From positions 62,001 through 126,000 of the forward strand of contig JADJZB010000029.1 of NCBI GenBank assembly GCA_016719485.1: a stretch of 64,000 bases of DNA, written 5' to 3'. The position numbers were made by a program, and so were the translations under genes. Each line of letters starts with the position of its first letter. Positions within the stretch are counted from its first letter, which is position 1. Of the stretch, positions 43,283 to 52,162 are shown in pieces. The DNA comes from Holophagales bacterium (GTDB lineage Bacteria > Acidobacteriota > Thermoanaerobaculia > UBA5066). The notes under the pieces were generated by a model. It did no database searches and had not been told where the DNA came from. It was given only the letters and a program-made list of their open reading frames with translations.

Positions 43283-43785
43283 GCACGACGATCCACACCG
43301 CCACCGTCGAGACCCCCGCCGGCCCGTTCTGGCTCGCCGCGAAGGACGGCGCGCTCGTTGCCGCCGGCTTCGCCGATTCGGCTCCTCGCCTCCGCTCGCG
43401 GCTCGAGGCACGCTTCGGACCGCTCGATCAGCGGGACGCCAGCGACCCCGCAGGTGCGGTCACGGCGCTCCTGCGTTTCCTGGCGGGCGAGACGGCGGCG
43501 CTGTTCGCCGTCCCGGTCGACCTCGGCGGCACGCCGTTCCAGCGTGACGTCTGGGCGGCGCTTCGCGAGATCCCAGCCGGTTCGACGATCACTTACGCGG
43601 AGCTGGCCCGGCGCGTCGGCCGCCCGCGGGCCGTGAGGGCCGTCGGCTCCGCGAACGGTGCGAATCCCGTGTCGGTCGTCGTGCCCTGCCACCGCGTCGT
43701 CGGCAAGGACGGCCTTCGAGGGTACGCCGGGGGCGTCGCGCGCAAGGAGTGGCTCCTCGCGCACGAGGGGGCGACACCGGGCTGA
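43279..43785 (+). CDS. ogt: Methylated-DNA--[protein]-cysteine S-methyltransferase (Ogt-type)
   Basis: 168 aa suicide enzyme that takes methyl groups from O6-methylguanine. The acceptor C137 is in VVVPCHRVVGKDG. FQRDVWAALREIPAGSTITYAELARRVGRPRAVRAVGSANGANP is the helix-turn-helix with the Arg finger region. ATG 43279 overlaps the Ada-AlkA stop, giving an alkylation-repair operon in which the first protein likely activates both. Confidence 0.95.
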   Translation: MSTTIHTATVETPAGPFWLAAKDGALVAAGFADSAPRLRSRLEARFGPLDQRDASDPAGAVTALLRFLAGETAALFAVPVDLGGTPFQRDVWAALREIPAGSTITYAELARRVGRPRAVRAVGSANGANPVSVVVPCHRVVGKDGLRGYAGGVARKEWLLAHEGATPG

Positions 43786-43789
43786 CGGG

Positions 43790-44323
43790 CTACTTCGGGC
43801 AGCCCGCCGCCCGCCAGGTCCGGCGGATCTGGGCGTCGTGGTGCTTCGCGTGCTCGTGGACGAAGTCGAGCGTCCCCTGCGGGTCGAGCGCGCCGCCGAT
43901 CGGGTGGCGAAACAAGAGGGTCCTGCGGCGCTCGTCCGGCAGCGACCCGAGGATCTCCCGGAGGTCCTCGCGGACCTTTCCCCAACGGACCGAGAGCTCC
44001 GCGAGCGGAAACGTCTCTGCCGGGATCACCACCGGCGCAGGCGCGCGAAAGCGGACCGGCGACCGCAGGATGAGAACGAGGAGGGCGAGCTTCGCCCTGT
44101 CGAGAGCCGGAACGGGCTGCGGCGGCCCCTGGAGCTTCTTCCGCGCGTAGCCGACGACGCTTTCCTCGACGAGGACGAGGTGCTGGACGACGTCGAGCGC
44201 GCACCAGCCCTTTCCGTCCGGGCGGAATGCCAGCCTTTCCGGGCTCTCGATGGCCAGAGAGCCCAGGAGGGCGTCTTTCCAGTCGTCCAGATCGTCGAGG
44301 CGCCGCTCGAAGTCTTTCTGCAT
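43790..44323 (-). CDS. DinB-superfamily four-helix protein
   Basis: 177 aa from ATG 44323. DinB-type helical bundle with a probable metal triad: first His in WCALDVVQHLVLVEESVVG, second and third in LDFVHEHAKHHDAQIRRTW. Relatives include putative thiol-dependent transferases and stress proteins. It ends 4 nt from the convergent ogt gene. The long minus frame beginning at 46081 runs across lon and is a shadow. Function uncertain. Confidence 0.8.
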   Translation of the reverse strand: MQKDFERRLDDLDDWKDALLGSLAIESPERLAFRPDGKGWCALDVVQHLVLVEESVVGYARKKLQGPPQPVPALDRAKLALLVLILRSPVRFRAPAPVVIPAETFPLAELSVRWGKVREDLREILGSLPDERRRTLLFRHPIGGALDPQGTLDFVHEHAKHHDAQIRRTWRAAGCPK

Positions 44324-44361
44324 GGCGCGGAGTCTCCCACGGAGACCCCGCACCACGCCCG

Positions 44362-46896
44362 TCAGTGCGCCGCCGGCGCGTCCTTGCCGCTGCCGGCCGC
44401 CTCGTCCGTGAAGAGTAGCTGCCCGTCCTTCACGCGCCCCCTCAGCGAGACGGCGAGCGCCTCGCTCAGGTCCTGCACCGGCACGATCTCCAGTCCGTCC
44501 CGAACGTCCTGGGGGAGGTCCTCGAGGTCCGCCACGTTCTCTTTCGGAAGAACGACTGTCCGGATCCCCGCTCGCACGGCGCCAAGGAGCTTTTCCTTGA
44601 CGCCGCCGATCGGCAGGACCCGGCCCGAGAGGGTCACTTCCCCCGTCATCGCGACGTCGCGGCGGCAGGTCCGCTTCGAGAGCGCCGAGACGATCGCCGA
44701 AGCCATCGCCACGCCGGCCGACGGGCCGTCCTTCGGGATCGCCCCGGCAGGGACGTGGATGTGGAGGTCGCGCTCGAAGGCCGTGTCGTCGATGCCGAGC
44801 AGCGGAGCGTGCGAGCGGGCGAAGGTCCACGCCGCCCGGGCCGACTCCTTCATGACGTCGCCGAGCTGGCCGGTCAGGAGGACTTCCCCCTTTCCGCGCA
44901 TGAGCGCCGCCTCGATGAACATGATGTCGCCGCCGGCGGGCGTGTAGTACATCCCCGTGGCGACCCCGACCTGGTCCTCGTGGACGATCTTCTCGGGCTG
45001 GATCTTCTTGCGGCCGAGGATCGGCGCCACGTCGGGCGCGTCGACGGCGGCCTTCTCGATCTCCCCCGCGGCGATCCGGCGCGCCACCTTCCGCCCCAGC
45101 TTCCCGAGCTCCCGCTCGAGCTGGCGGACGCCCGCTTCGCGCGTGTAGGACGAGATGATCTCCGCGAGAGCCGCGTCGGTCACCTCGAGCTGGCCCGGGT
45201 TCAGGCCGTTCTCGCCGAGCTGCCTCGGAAGGAGGTAGTTCCGGGCGATCAGCGTCTTTTCGCGTTCCGTGTAGCCGGAGAACTCGATGACCTCGAGCCG
45301 GTCGAGGAGCGGGCCTGGAATCGACTGGACGAAGTTCGCCGTCGCGATGAAGAGGACCTCGGAGAGGTCGAACGGGACGTTGAGGTAGTGGTCGGTGAAG
45401 CTGTCGTTCTGGGCCGGGTCGAGGACCTCCAGGAGCGCCGACGCCGGGTCTCCCTGCATGGAGACACCGAGCTTGTCGACCTCGTCGAGGAGGAAGACCG
45501 GGTTCTTCGTCCCCGCCTGCCGCATCCCCTGGACGATCCGGCCCGGCATCGCGCCGACGTACGTTCTCCGGTGGCCGCGGATGTCCGCCTCGTCGCGGGC
45601 CCCGCCGAACGAGATCCTGACGTACTTGCGGCCGAGGGCGCGCGCGATCGACTTCGCGATCGACGTCTTCCCGACCCCGGGAGGACCGGCGAAGAGGAGA
45701 ATCCGGCCCCGGTTCGGAAGGCTCTTCGATTCGACGGGCCTGGCCCCGTCCACTTTCGGAGGTTCGGCATGCGGCGGAAGCGCCGACGCCGGTGCCGTCG
45801 CCCCTTCCACCGCGGCCTCGGTCTTCGCGCCCTCCAAGGGCTCCGCAGCCGCCTCCGCGGTCCTGCGCCCGAGGAGCTGGCGGACCGCGAGGAACTCGAG
45901 GATCCTGTCCTTCACGTCCTTCAGGGCGTAGTGATCCTCGTCGAGGATCCTCTCCGCCTCCACGACGTCGAGGTGCTCGTCGCTGCGCACCGACCAGGGC
46001 AGCTCGGCGACGAGCTCGAGGTAGTTGCGCAGGACCTGCGCTTCCATGGACTCGCGGGAGAGCCTCTGGAGCTTCTTCCACTCCCGGTCGATCTCCTTGC
46101 GGACGTCCTCGGTGAGAACGAGCGCGTCGAGCTTCTCCTTGAGCCCCTTCAGGTCGTCGTCCCCGTCCTCGCCCTCGCCCAGCTCCTTCTGGATCGCCTT
46201 CAGCTGCTGGCGGAGGAACATCTCCCGCTGTCGGTCGCCGAGCTCTTCCTGGACCTTCGACTTGATCTCCTCCTGCGCGTCGAGAACGTCGACCTGCCGC
46301 TGGACGTGAACGAGCGTCCGCCGGACGCGGTCCTCCACCGAAAGGGTCTCGAGAAGGAGCTGTCGCTCGGCCGTGGGGATGTCGATGTAGCCGGCGACGA
46401 GGTCGGCGAGCTTGCCCGGCTCGTCGGCCTCGGACAGGACGTTCGCGATGGCCTCGTCCGGCAGGCCGAGCTTCTTGGCCAGCTCGGCGGAACGCTCCTT
46501 CAGCTCCTTCAGGAGCGCGACGAACGCGGTGTCGCCGGCGTCGAGCGGAGGCATCTCGGCAGCCTCGACGACGACCGCCTCGAGGCGCCCGTCCTTCTCC
46601 TGGATCCTCATCGCGATGCCGCGGGTCTTCCCCTGGAGGAGGAGCCGGGCGCCGCCCACACCGCGCTGGATCGGCCCGATCGAGGCGATGGTCCCTACGG
46701 TGTGGAGGAGCTCGGGCGTCACGGCTTCGACGTCCTGGCGCTGGGTTATGGCGAACACGAGCTGATCGGGGCTTTTCATCGCCGTCTCGATGGCGTGAAG
46801 CGTGCCGGGCCGGCCGGCGGCGATCGGGAAGCTGACCCCCGGAAAGAGAACGGCGTTCCGAAGAGGAATGACCGGAAGAGTCTGGGTGGGCTGCAT
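44362..46896 (-). CDS. lon: ATP-dependent Lon protease
   Basis: 844 aa. N-terminal LON substrate domain begins LPVIPLRNAVLFPGVSFPI; a coiled-coil region (IKSKVQEELGDRQREMFLRQQLKAIQKELG) follows. AAA+ domain: Walker A GPPGVGKTS (about 403-411), Walker B VFLLDEVDKLG. The proteolytic Ser is in PKDGPSAGVAMASA (about 725) and Lys in GGVKEKLLGAVRAG (about 768). Unusual: an Ala/Pro/Glu-rich insertion of roughly 50 residues (about 346-398) between EFLAVRQLLG and GRILLFAGPPG, where most Lon proteins have only a few residues. Start ATG 46896. Clear sigma70 promoter upstream; no CIRCE element. Confidence 0.97.
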   Translation of the reverse strand: MQPTQTLPVIPLRNAVLFPGVSFPIAAGRPGTLHAIETAMKSPDQLVFAITQRQDVEAVTPELLHTVGTIASIGPIQRGVGGARLLLQGKTRGIAMRIQEKDGRLEAVVVEAAEMPPLDAGDTAFVALLKELKERSAELAKKLGLPDEAIANVLSEADEPGKLADLVAGYIDIPTAERQLLLETLSVEDRVRRTLVHVQRQVDVLDAQEEIKSKVQEELGDRQREMFLRQQLKAIQKELGEGEDGDDDLKGLKEKLDALVLTEDVRKEIDREWKKLQRLSRESMEAQVLRNYLELVAELPWSVRSDEHLDVVEAERILDEDHYALKDVKDRILEFLAVRQLLGRRTAEAAAEPLEGAKTEAAVEGATAPASALPPHAEPPKVDGARPVESKSLPNRGRILLFAGPPGVGKTSIAKSIARALGRKYVRISFGGARDEADIRGHRRTYVGAMPGRIVQGMRQAGTKNPVFLLDEVDKLGVSMQGDPASALLEVLDPAQNDSFTDHYLNVPFDLSEVLFIATANFVQSIPGPLLDRLEVIEFSGYTEREKTLIARNYLLPRQLGENGLNPGQLEVTDAALAEIISSYTREAGVRQLERELGKLGRKVARRIAAGEIEKAAVDAPDVAPILGRKKIQPEKIVHEDQVGVATGMYYTPAGGDIMFIEAALMRGKGEVLLTGQLGDVMKESARAAWTFARSHAPLLGIDDTAFERDLHIHVPAGAIPKDGPSAGVAMASAIVSALSKRTCRRDVAMTGEVTLSGRVLPIGGVKEKLLGAVRAGIRTVVLPKENVADLEDLPQDVRDGLEIVPVQDLSEALAVSLRGRVKDGQLLFTDEAAGSGKDAPAAH

Positions 46897-46939
46897 GATG
46901 ACCTTTCGAGCCGACCTAACGCGGAAGACTCAACACCAA

Positions 46940-46968
46940 AGTTTAGTGGCTGTAACTTAGATTTTCAA
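46940..46968 (-). promoter_or_regulatory. Sigma70-type promoter of lon
   Basis: On the minus strand TTGAAA (46963-46968) and TAAACT (46940-46945) are separated by exactly 17 nt in the most AT-rich stretch of this area, leaving a leader of about 35-40 nt before the lon ATG. CTTGAAA also resembles a heat-shock sigma32 -35, but the matching CCCCAT-type -10 is missing. Confidence 0.65.
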
Positions 46969-47071
46969 GTCCCCCGCTTGTTTCGGCCACTTCCGGGACC
47001 CGGCGTACCGAAAGCCGATCCACGACGAGTCCCCGAGTCCCGACGAGAGGCCACCCGCAGAGGCAACCTCT

Positions 47072-47458
47072 TTACGCTCCTGAGGATTCCCGGAGAGCGG
47101 CCAGGGCCCCCTCGGCGGCTTCGCGGAAAGCCCTCGAGACCCCTCCGACCCCGAGCTTCACACCCCCGAAGATGCGCGACACGAGAAGCCCCCCCTCGAG
47201 GTCATCCCGGCGGAGGAGCTCGAGGATGAGGCGGCCGGGGTGCCCCACCTCGCCGTCGTCCTTCGACCTCTCGACGAGGGCGCCGGCGGCGTCGCGTCCG
47301 CGGAACGCCCAGCAGTGATGGTTCGCCTTCCGGTGCTCCCCCTTCGCCGCCTTCACGGCGAGGAGCACGTCCTCTTCCGTCGCAGCCGGAAGGACGAGAG
47401 CGAAGAAGCGCGACCTCTCGACGGTGACCTTGAACGATGCGGCGCGGGAGATCCTCAC
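47072..47458 (-). CDS. YigZ/IMPACT-family (UPF0029) protein
   Basis: 128 aa from GTG 47458. Core HRKANHHCWAFRGRD, SKDDGEVGHPGRLILELLRRDDLEGGLLVSRIFGGVKLGVGGVSRAF matches the UPF0029 N-terminal domain (family: ...DDGEPxGTAGxPIL...RYFGGxKLGxGGL.RAY), with the GTAG loop diverged to VGHPG. The usual C-terminal ferredoxin-like domain (DUF1949) is absent, so it is a single-domain form. Eukaryotic IMPACT affects translation control; bacterial function is unclear. TAACGT lies 8 nt before the GTG. Confidence 0.82.
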   Translation of the reverse strand: MRISRAASFKVTVERSRFFALVLPAATEEDVLLAVKAAKGEHRKANHHCWAFRGRDAAGALVERSKDDGEVGHPGRLILELLRRDDLEGGLLVSRIFGGVKLGVGGVSRAFREAAEGALAALRESSGA

Positions 47459-47466
47459 GGGGTTCG

Positions 47467-47472
47467 ACGTTA
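47467..47472 (-). promoter_or_regulatory. Candidate leaderless -10 box (TAACGT) of the yigZ-like gene
   Basis: TAACGT on the minus strand ends 8 nt before GTG 47458; the gap cgaacccc contains no ribosome binding site. Confidence 0.38.
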
Positions 47473-47511
47473 GCAGGCGAAGCGAGAGAATCGGCACCGG
47501 GGAGGTCGGAC

Positions 47512-49047
47512 ATGGCAATGGAACGCACGGCCCGAACGGGACTCGCCGTTTCTCTCTTCGCCGCGACCCTCGCCGCCTCCTTTCACGGGCCCGCCCGGGC
47601 CGAGCCTCCCTGCGCCAGCCTCGGGGAGCTTCGCGGCCGCATGGCCGCCGCCGGGCCCGTCGAAAAGCCAGCCGTGGCGGAGGCCTTCGCCGCCTGCGTC
47701 GAGCGGGCGGGGGCTCCTCTCCTGACTCCAGCCCCGACCGCGGGGCACGTCCGCGCCCTGTTCGCGTTCCGCTCTCCCGCCGCGCGGGTGTTCCTCGCCG
47801 GGGACATGAACGGCTGGAGCACGTCCTCGAATCCACTCGAGAGGCTGGAGGGGACGAACCTCCACGTCCTCGAGCTCGAGTTCCCCGACGGGTCCCGGCT
47901 GGACTACAAGCTCGTCGTCGAGGGTACCGAGTGGACGCTGGACCCGTGGAACCCGCGGACGATGAGCGGAGGCTACGGCCCGAACTCGGAGCTGAGGACG
48001 CCCGCGTATGCCCCGCCGAAGGAGGTCGAGCCGGCGCCGGAAACCGCCCGGGGTGCGTACGAGGAGCTGACGGTCGAGAGCCGGTCCATGGGAGGTCCGC
48101 GCCGTGTCGTCGTCTGGCACCACGGCAACCTCCCCGCCGAGAAGGAGCCGGTCTCTGCGCTCTACCTCCTCGACGGCCTCGACTACCGCGAGTTCGGCAA
48201 GGCCCCCGCCGTCGCCGGGAACCTGATGGCCTCGGGAAAGCTCCCGCCGCTCCTCATCGTCCTCGTCCCTCCCGTCGACCGGCGCACGGATTACGAGCGG
48301 GACGAAGCGTTCGAGCGGTTCCTCGTGACGGAGCTCGTCCCGGCCGTGGAAGCGCGCTGGCGCGTTCGAAAGGACGCGGCCGGCCGAGGCGTGATGGGGG
48401 TCTCCCTCGGCGCCTTCGCCGCCCTCTCGGTCACGGCGCGGTACCCCGGTGTCTTCGGCCGCTGCGGGGCGCAATCGACGGGCAACGCCGTCGACGCGAA
48501 CTTCGAAGCCCTCCTCGCGGACCTCGCGCGCCTGCCTGCCGGCGCCGCCCGCTTCCACCTGGACGTCGGGACGTTCGAGTCGAACCTGCACGGCGCCGAC
48601 CTCGTCGCGAGAAGCCGCCGGCTCCGCGCCGTTCTCGCGCGCCGGCAGCCGGTCCAGTACCGAGAGGTCCCGGAAGGGCACAGCTGGGGCTCGTGGCGGG
48701 CGCGCCTCGCCGAGGCCTGGACGTTCTTCTGGGGAGACGCCCGCACGGCCCCGAAGGTCGCGCCGCGACCGCTCGAGGCTCCGCCGGAAGGGGTGGCCCG
48801 GTTCTCGGGCGCGACGGTGAGCCTCGACGTCAAGGACGCCGACCTCGGCGGGGTCGTTCGGTCGCTCACGGCCGGCCGCGGCCTCTCCGTCGTCGCTCCC
48901 CCTGGCCTGGCGGGCACCGTCACGGCCACGCTCCGCGACGTCCCGTGGGACCAGGCGCTCGACCTCGTCCTCGCTGGAAACGGCTGGACCTACGTCCGCG
49001 ATGGAACGGCGATACGGATCGTGCGGAGGGGTAACCCCGACCTCTGA
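47512..49047 (+). CDS. Exported esterase with N-terminal glycogen-binding-like (E-set) domain and C-terminal STN domain
   Basis: 511 aa. ATG 47512 has GGGGAGG upstream; signal peptide MAMERTARTGLAVSLFAATLAASFHGPARAEP. Residues about 78-161: E-set/CBM48-like domain (VFLAGDMNGWST ... YKLVVEGTEWTLDPWNPRT). Residues about 180-410: esterase D/enterochelin esterase fold with nucleophile S298 in GVMGVSLGAFAAL and His H390 in PEGHSWGSWR. Residues about 426-505: secretin/TonB short N-terminal (STN) domain (VSLDVKDADLGGVVRSLTAGRGLSVVAPPGLAGTVTATLRDVPWDQALDLVL). The first two domains together are common in Fes-like enzymes; the STN tail normally occurs in secretins, TonB receptors and anti-sigma systems. 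Substrate unknown: siderophore or feruloyl esters are possible. Confidence 0.85.
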   Translation: MAMERTARTGLAVSLFAATLAASFHGPARAEPPCASLGELRGRMAAAGPVEKPAVAEAFAACVERAGAPLLTPAPTAGHVRALFAFRSPAARVFLAGDMNGWSTSSNPLERLEGTNLHVLELEFPDGSRLDYKLVVEGTEWTLDPWNPRTMSGGYGPNSELRTPAYAPPKEVEPAPETARGAYEELTVESRSMGGPRRVVVWHHGNLPAEKEPVSALYLLDGLDYREFGKAPAVAGNLMASGKLPPLLIVLVPPVDRRTDYERDEAFERFLVTELVPAVEARWRVRKDAAGRGVMGVSLGAFAALSVTARYPGVFGRCGAQSTGNAVDANFEALLADLARLPAGAARFHLDVGTFESNLHGADLVARSRRLRAVLARRQPVQYREVPEGHSWGSWRARLAEAWTFFWGDARTAPKVAPRPLEAPPEGVARFSGATVSLDVKDADLGGVVRSLTAGRGLSVVAPPGLAGTVTATLRDVPWDQALDLVLAGNGWTYVRDGTAIRIVRRGNPDL

Positions 49048-49063
49048 ATCTCCTCGCGGGCGC

Positions 49064-51139
49064 TCAGGCCTCCACGGTCTCCCGCCTCGAGCTGAAGTAG
49101 ACGAACGCCCCGAGCGCGAGGAAGACGGCGAGCCCGAGCCAGTTTCCCCAGGCCGAGAGCCACGCGCCGATTCCCGGCACGGCGGTCAGGTCGGGAACGA
49201 TCGTCCTGCCCGTCGAGTCCTCGGCGAACTTCAGGAGCGCGGCCAGCACGCCGACGAGGGCGCCCCCCGCAATGAAGCCGGAGGCGATGAGCGTGCCCTT
49301 CTCGTGCCGCGCCTTCGCGAGCGGCTCGTCGGTTGACGAGCGCTTCACGAGCCACGCGACGAGAGCGCCGAAGACGAGGGGCGAGTTCAGCTCCATCGGA
49401 AGGTACATCCCGAGCGCGAACGCGAGGCCCGAGATCCCGCACATCTCGGCCGCCACGGCGAAAACCGCCCCCACCCCATAGAGGAACCAGGGTGCGCCCG
49501 AGTCGCCCATGACGCCCTGGAGGACGGCCGCCATCGCGTTCGGCTGCGGTGCGGGGAGCGGATTCGCGTGGAGGGGTGAGGGGGAGAACCCGTAGACCTT
49601 CGCCATGAGGAGTATCACGGCGGTCGTCGCGGCGGAGGCCACGACGGAACCGAGGAGATTCCAGATCTCGATCTTCCGGGGCGTCGCGCCGAGCCAGTAG
49701 CCGATCTTGTACTGCGTGACGAGAGAGCCGCTCATCGAGAGCGCCGTGCAGACGACGCCGCCGATGAGGAGCGTCTGGAGCATTCCGTCCTCGCCGCGCA
49801 GGCCGAGGCTCGAGAGGACGACCGCCGTGACGATGAGGGTCGTCAGCGTCATCCCGGAAATCGGAGTGATCGAGATCATCGCGATCGCCCAGGCCGAGAC
49901 CGCCGCGAAGAGGAACGCGACGAGCAGCGTCAGCCCGGTCGAGACGAGGGCGAGCCGCGTGGCGCCCGGCGTGCCGGCGAGAACCCAGAGGCGGAAGTAG
50001 AGGAGGATCGCCAGCCCCGTGCCGAGGATCCCGAGGAGGACGACCCACATCGGGAGCGCCCGGTCGGTCCGTTCCTCCTGGGCCGCCTGGCCCCCGCCCC
50101 GGACGAGACGCGCGATCTCGCCGAAGGCCTGGCGCGTCGCCTGGACGATGACCGGCGACATCTTCAGGATCGAGAGCAGCCCGGCGCAGAAGATGCCGCC
50201 GATGCCGATGGGCCGGACGTACTCGAAGAAGATGTCCTCCGCCCCCATCGAGGCCAGCGGCGCTGCGCCGGCGGAGATCGCCCCCGGGACGAACCGGGAG
50301 AGCCAGGCGAAGAGAGGGACGAGGGCCAGGAACGAGACCATCGAACCGGCCATGATGATGGCCGCATAGTCGAGTCCCATGATGTATCCGAGGCCGAAAA
50401 CCGCCGCCGACGTGTTCATCGTGAAGACCGCCTTGAAGCGGTCCGTGAAACCGGCGAGGGCGGGAATCGCGGCGGTCGAGAAGTTCTCGGCCCAGGCCTT
50501 CATCGACGGCCCCGCGAAGTCGAACGCCGCCGCGAGCGCCGCCGACCAGGAGAGGACGATCGCACTCTGCCCGCCGCGCTTTCCGGCGACGAGGATCTCC
50601 GTCGTCGCGCGCGCTTCCGGAAACGGGAGCCTGCCGTGGAGGTCGCGGACGAAGTAGCGGCGGAACGGAGCGAGGAAGAAGACGCCGAGGACGGCGCCGA
50701 GCAGGGGGACGAGGAAGATCTGCCAGAACGACGAGCGCCCCTCGAGGCCGAGAATGTAGATCGCCGGCATCGTGAAGACGGAACCCCCGGCGACGATCCC
50801 CGAGGTGGCGCCGATGGCGAGGACGTTGACGTTCTCGAGGAGCGTCGAGCCGCGCGCGGCGAGGACTTTCGCGAAGAGCGCCGAGGCGCCGACCGCCAGG
50901 ATCGAGATCGGGATCGCCGACTCGATTCCCTGCCCGAGCTTCAGCGCGATGTACGTCGCCGCGGCCGAGAAGACGATCGACCAGAGAATCCCCTGCACGA
51001 TCGACCGGGCGGTCACCTCGGGGACGGACGCAGCGGACGGGACGACCGGGCCGTACGTCTCGCCAGGCGCGAGCTCGCGGAAGGCGTTGTCGGGAAGGCG
51101 GACGTCCTCGGCAACGGAAGCGTCGATCTGCTCGGCCAT
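49064..51139 (-). CDS. OPT-family oligopeptide (or metal-chelate) transporter
   Basis: 691 aa with about 14-16 membrane segments, start ATG 51139. N-terminal ELAPGETYGPVVP and TARSIVQGILWSIVFSAAATYIALKLGQGIESAIPISILAVG are typical of prokaryotic OPT proteins, as are FPEARATTEIL and GAEDIFFEYVRPIGIGGIFCAGLLSILKM. QYKIGYWLGATPRKIEIWNLLGSVVAS and PWFLYGVGAVFAVAAEMCGISGLAFALGMYLPMELNSPLVFGALVAWLVKR complete the family. It imports small peptides by proton symport in characterised members, which fits the many exported peptidases in this window. Confidence 0.9.
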   Translation of the reverse strand: MAEQIDASVAEDVRLPDNAFRELAPGETYGPVVPSAASVPEVTARSIVQGILWSIVFSAAATYIALKLGQGIESAIPISILAVGASALFAKVLAARGSTLLENVNVLAIGATSGIVAGGSVFTMPAIYILGLEGRSSFWQIFLVPLLGAVLGVFFLAPFRRYFVRDLHGRLPFPEARATTEILVAGKRGGQSAIVLSWSAALAAAFDFAGPSMKAWAENFSTAAIPALAGFTDRFKAVFTMNTSAAVFGLGYIMGLDYAAIIMAGSMVSFLALVPLFAWLSRFVPGAISAGAAPLASMGAEDIFFEYVRPIGIGGIFCAGLLSILKMSPVIVQATRQAFGEIARLVRGGGQAAQEERTDRALPMWVVLLGILGTGLAILLYFRLWVLAGTPGATRLALVSTGLTLLVAFLFAAVSAWAIAMISITPISGMTLTTLIVTAVVLSSLGLRGEDGMLQTLLIGGVVCTALSMSGSLVTQYKIGYWLGATPRKIEIWNLLGSVVASAATTAVILLMAKVYGFSPSPLHANPLPAPQPNAMAAVLQGVMGDSGAPWFLYGVGAVFAVAAEMCGISGLAFALGMYLPMELNSPLVFGALVAWLVKRSSTDEPLAKARHEKGTLIASGFIAGGALVGVLAALLKFAEDSTGRTIVPDLTAVPGIGAWLSAWGNWLGLAVFLALGAFVYFSSRRETVEA

Positions 51140-51226
51140 CCGGGGATGATGCCCGACGACGACGACGCGGCACGTGGAAACCCCTGGCCCGCGGCGTGCG
51201 TACTGCCCGGAGTGCTCAGCCTGCCG

Positions 51227-52123
51227 ATGACGATTCGTCGCTCCTCCGCCCTCCTCGCACGCCTCGCTTCCCTTGCCTTCGTCACGACTCTCGTCGCGCC
51301 CGCCGCCGGAGCCGTCCTTCCCTCGGCCCCCATACAGGCGGCGCTCGAGAAGCGGGACCCGGAGGCCGCGACGGCGGCCGCGGACGCGGCGCTGAAGACC
51401 TTCCCGAAGGACCCCGACGTCCTCCTGTGGGCCGGCCGGGCGTATGGGCAGAGGGCGCTGACGGCCTCGGTCTTCACGAAGATGTCGTGGGCGAAGAAGT
51501 GCCACGAGGCGTGGGAAAGGGCCATAGAGGTGGCCCCCGGCAATGCAGAAGCGCGCTTCGAGCTTCTACGGTACTACCTCATGGCGCCGGGGATCGCGGG
51601 CGGAAGCGTCGAGAAGGCCAAGGTGCAGGCCGCCAGGCTCGGCGAGCTCGACGCGATGCGCGGGTACGTGGCTCGCGGCATGGTGGCCGACCACGAGAAG
51701 AAGCCGAAGGAGGCCGAGGCCGCCTACCGCAAGGCGATGGAAGCCGATCAGTTCGGCGTCCAGGGGCCGATCGCCCTCGCCAGCTTCTTCGCGCGGCAGA
51801 AGAGGTGGCCCGAGGCTCGCGCCATCTTCGACAGGCGGGTTGCCGCCGACCCGAACGACGCTTTCGCGCTCTACCAGCTGGGACGCCTCTCGCTCCTCTC
51901 GGGAGAGGAGATGGAGAAGGGCCTCACCCTCTTCGATCGCTTCCTCTCCCTCGCCCCCCCCAGGGACGGACCGACCCATGGCGACGCCCGGTGGCGGAAA
52001 GGGCTCCTCCTCGAGAAGCTCGGCCGGACGCCGGCCGCGATCGCCGAGTATCGCGAGGCGCTGAAGGTGCAGCCCGGGCACACCGGGGCGAAACGGGAGC
52101 TGGAGCGGCTGAAGGCCGCCTGA
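51227..52123 (+). CDS. Exported TPR protein
   Basis: 298 aa from ATG 51227, with signal peptide MTIRRSSALLARLASLAFVTTLVAPAAGA. TPR-like helices fill the rest (AATAAADAALKTFPKDPDVLLWAGRAYGQRA, PKEAEAAYRKAMEADQFGVQGPIALASFFARQKRWPEARAIFDRRVAADPNDAFALYQLGRLSL, TPAAIAEYREALKVQPGHTGAKRELERL). No catalytic domain, so a protein-interaction role in the periplasm is likely. Divergent from the OPT transporter, 39 nt before the YjdF-like gene. Confidence 0.8.
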   Translation: MTIRRSSALLARLASLAFVTTLVAPAAGAVLPSAPIQAALEKRDPEAATAAADAALKTFPKDPDVLLWAGRAYGQRALTASVFTKMSWAKKCHEAWERAIEVAPGNAEARFELLRYYLMAPGIAGGSVEKAKVQAARLGELDAMRGYVARGMVADHEKKPKEAEAAYRKAMEADQFGVQGPIALASFFARQKRWPEARAIFDRRVAADPNDAFALYQLGRLSLLSGEEMEKGLTLFDRFLSLAPPRDGPTHGDARWRKGLLLEKLGRTPAAIAEYREALKVQPGHTGAKRELERLKAA

Positions 52124-52162
52124 TGGCCAGCGGCGGCCACCGTCTGGTGTAATCGCGGGACG

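Noticed and set aside
46897..47071. CIRCE or HAIR-type heat-shock operator before lon
   Set aside because: No TTAGCACTC-N9-GAGTGCTAA or related repeat; only a sigma70-type promoter is visible.
44755..47229. 824-aa plus-strand open frame opposite lon
   Set aside because: Shadow of the lon codon bias; no signal, motif or ribosome binding site.
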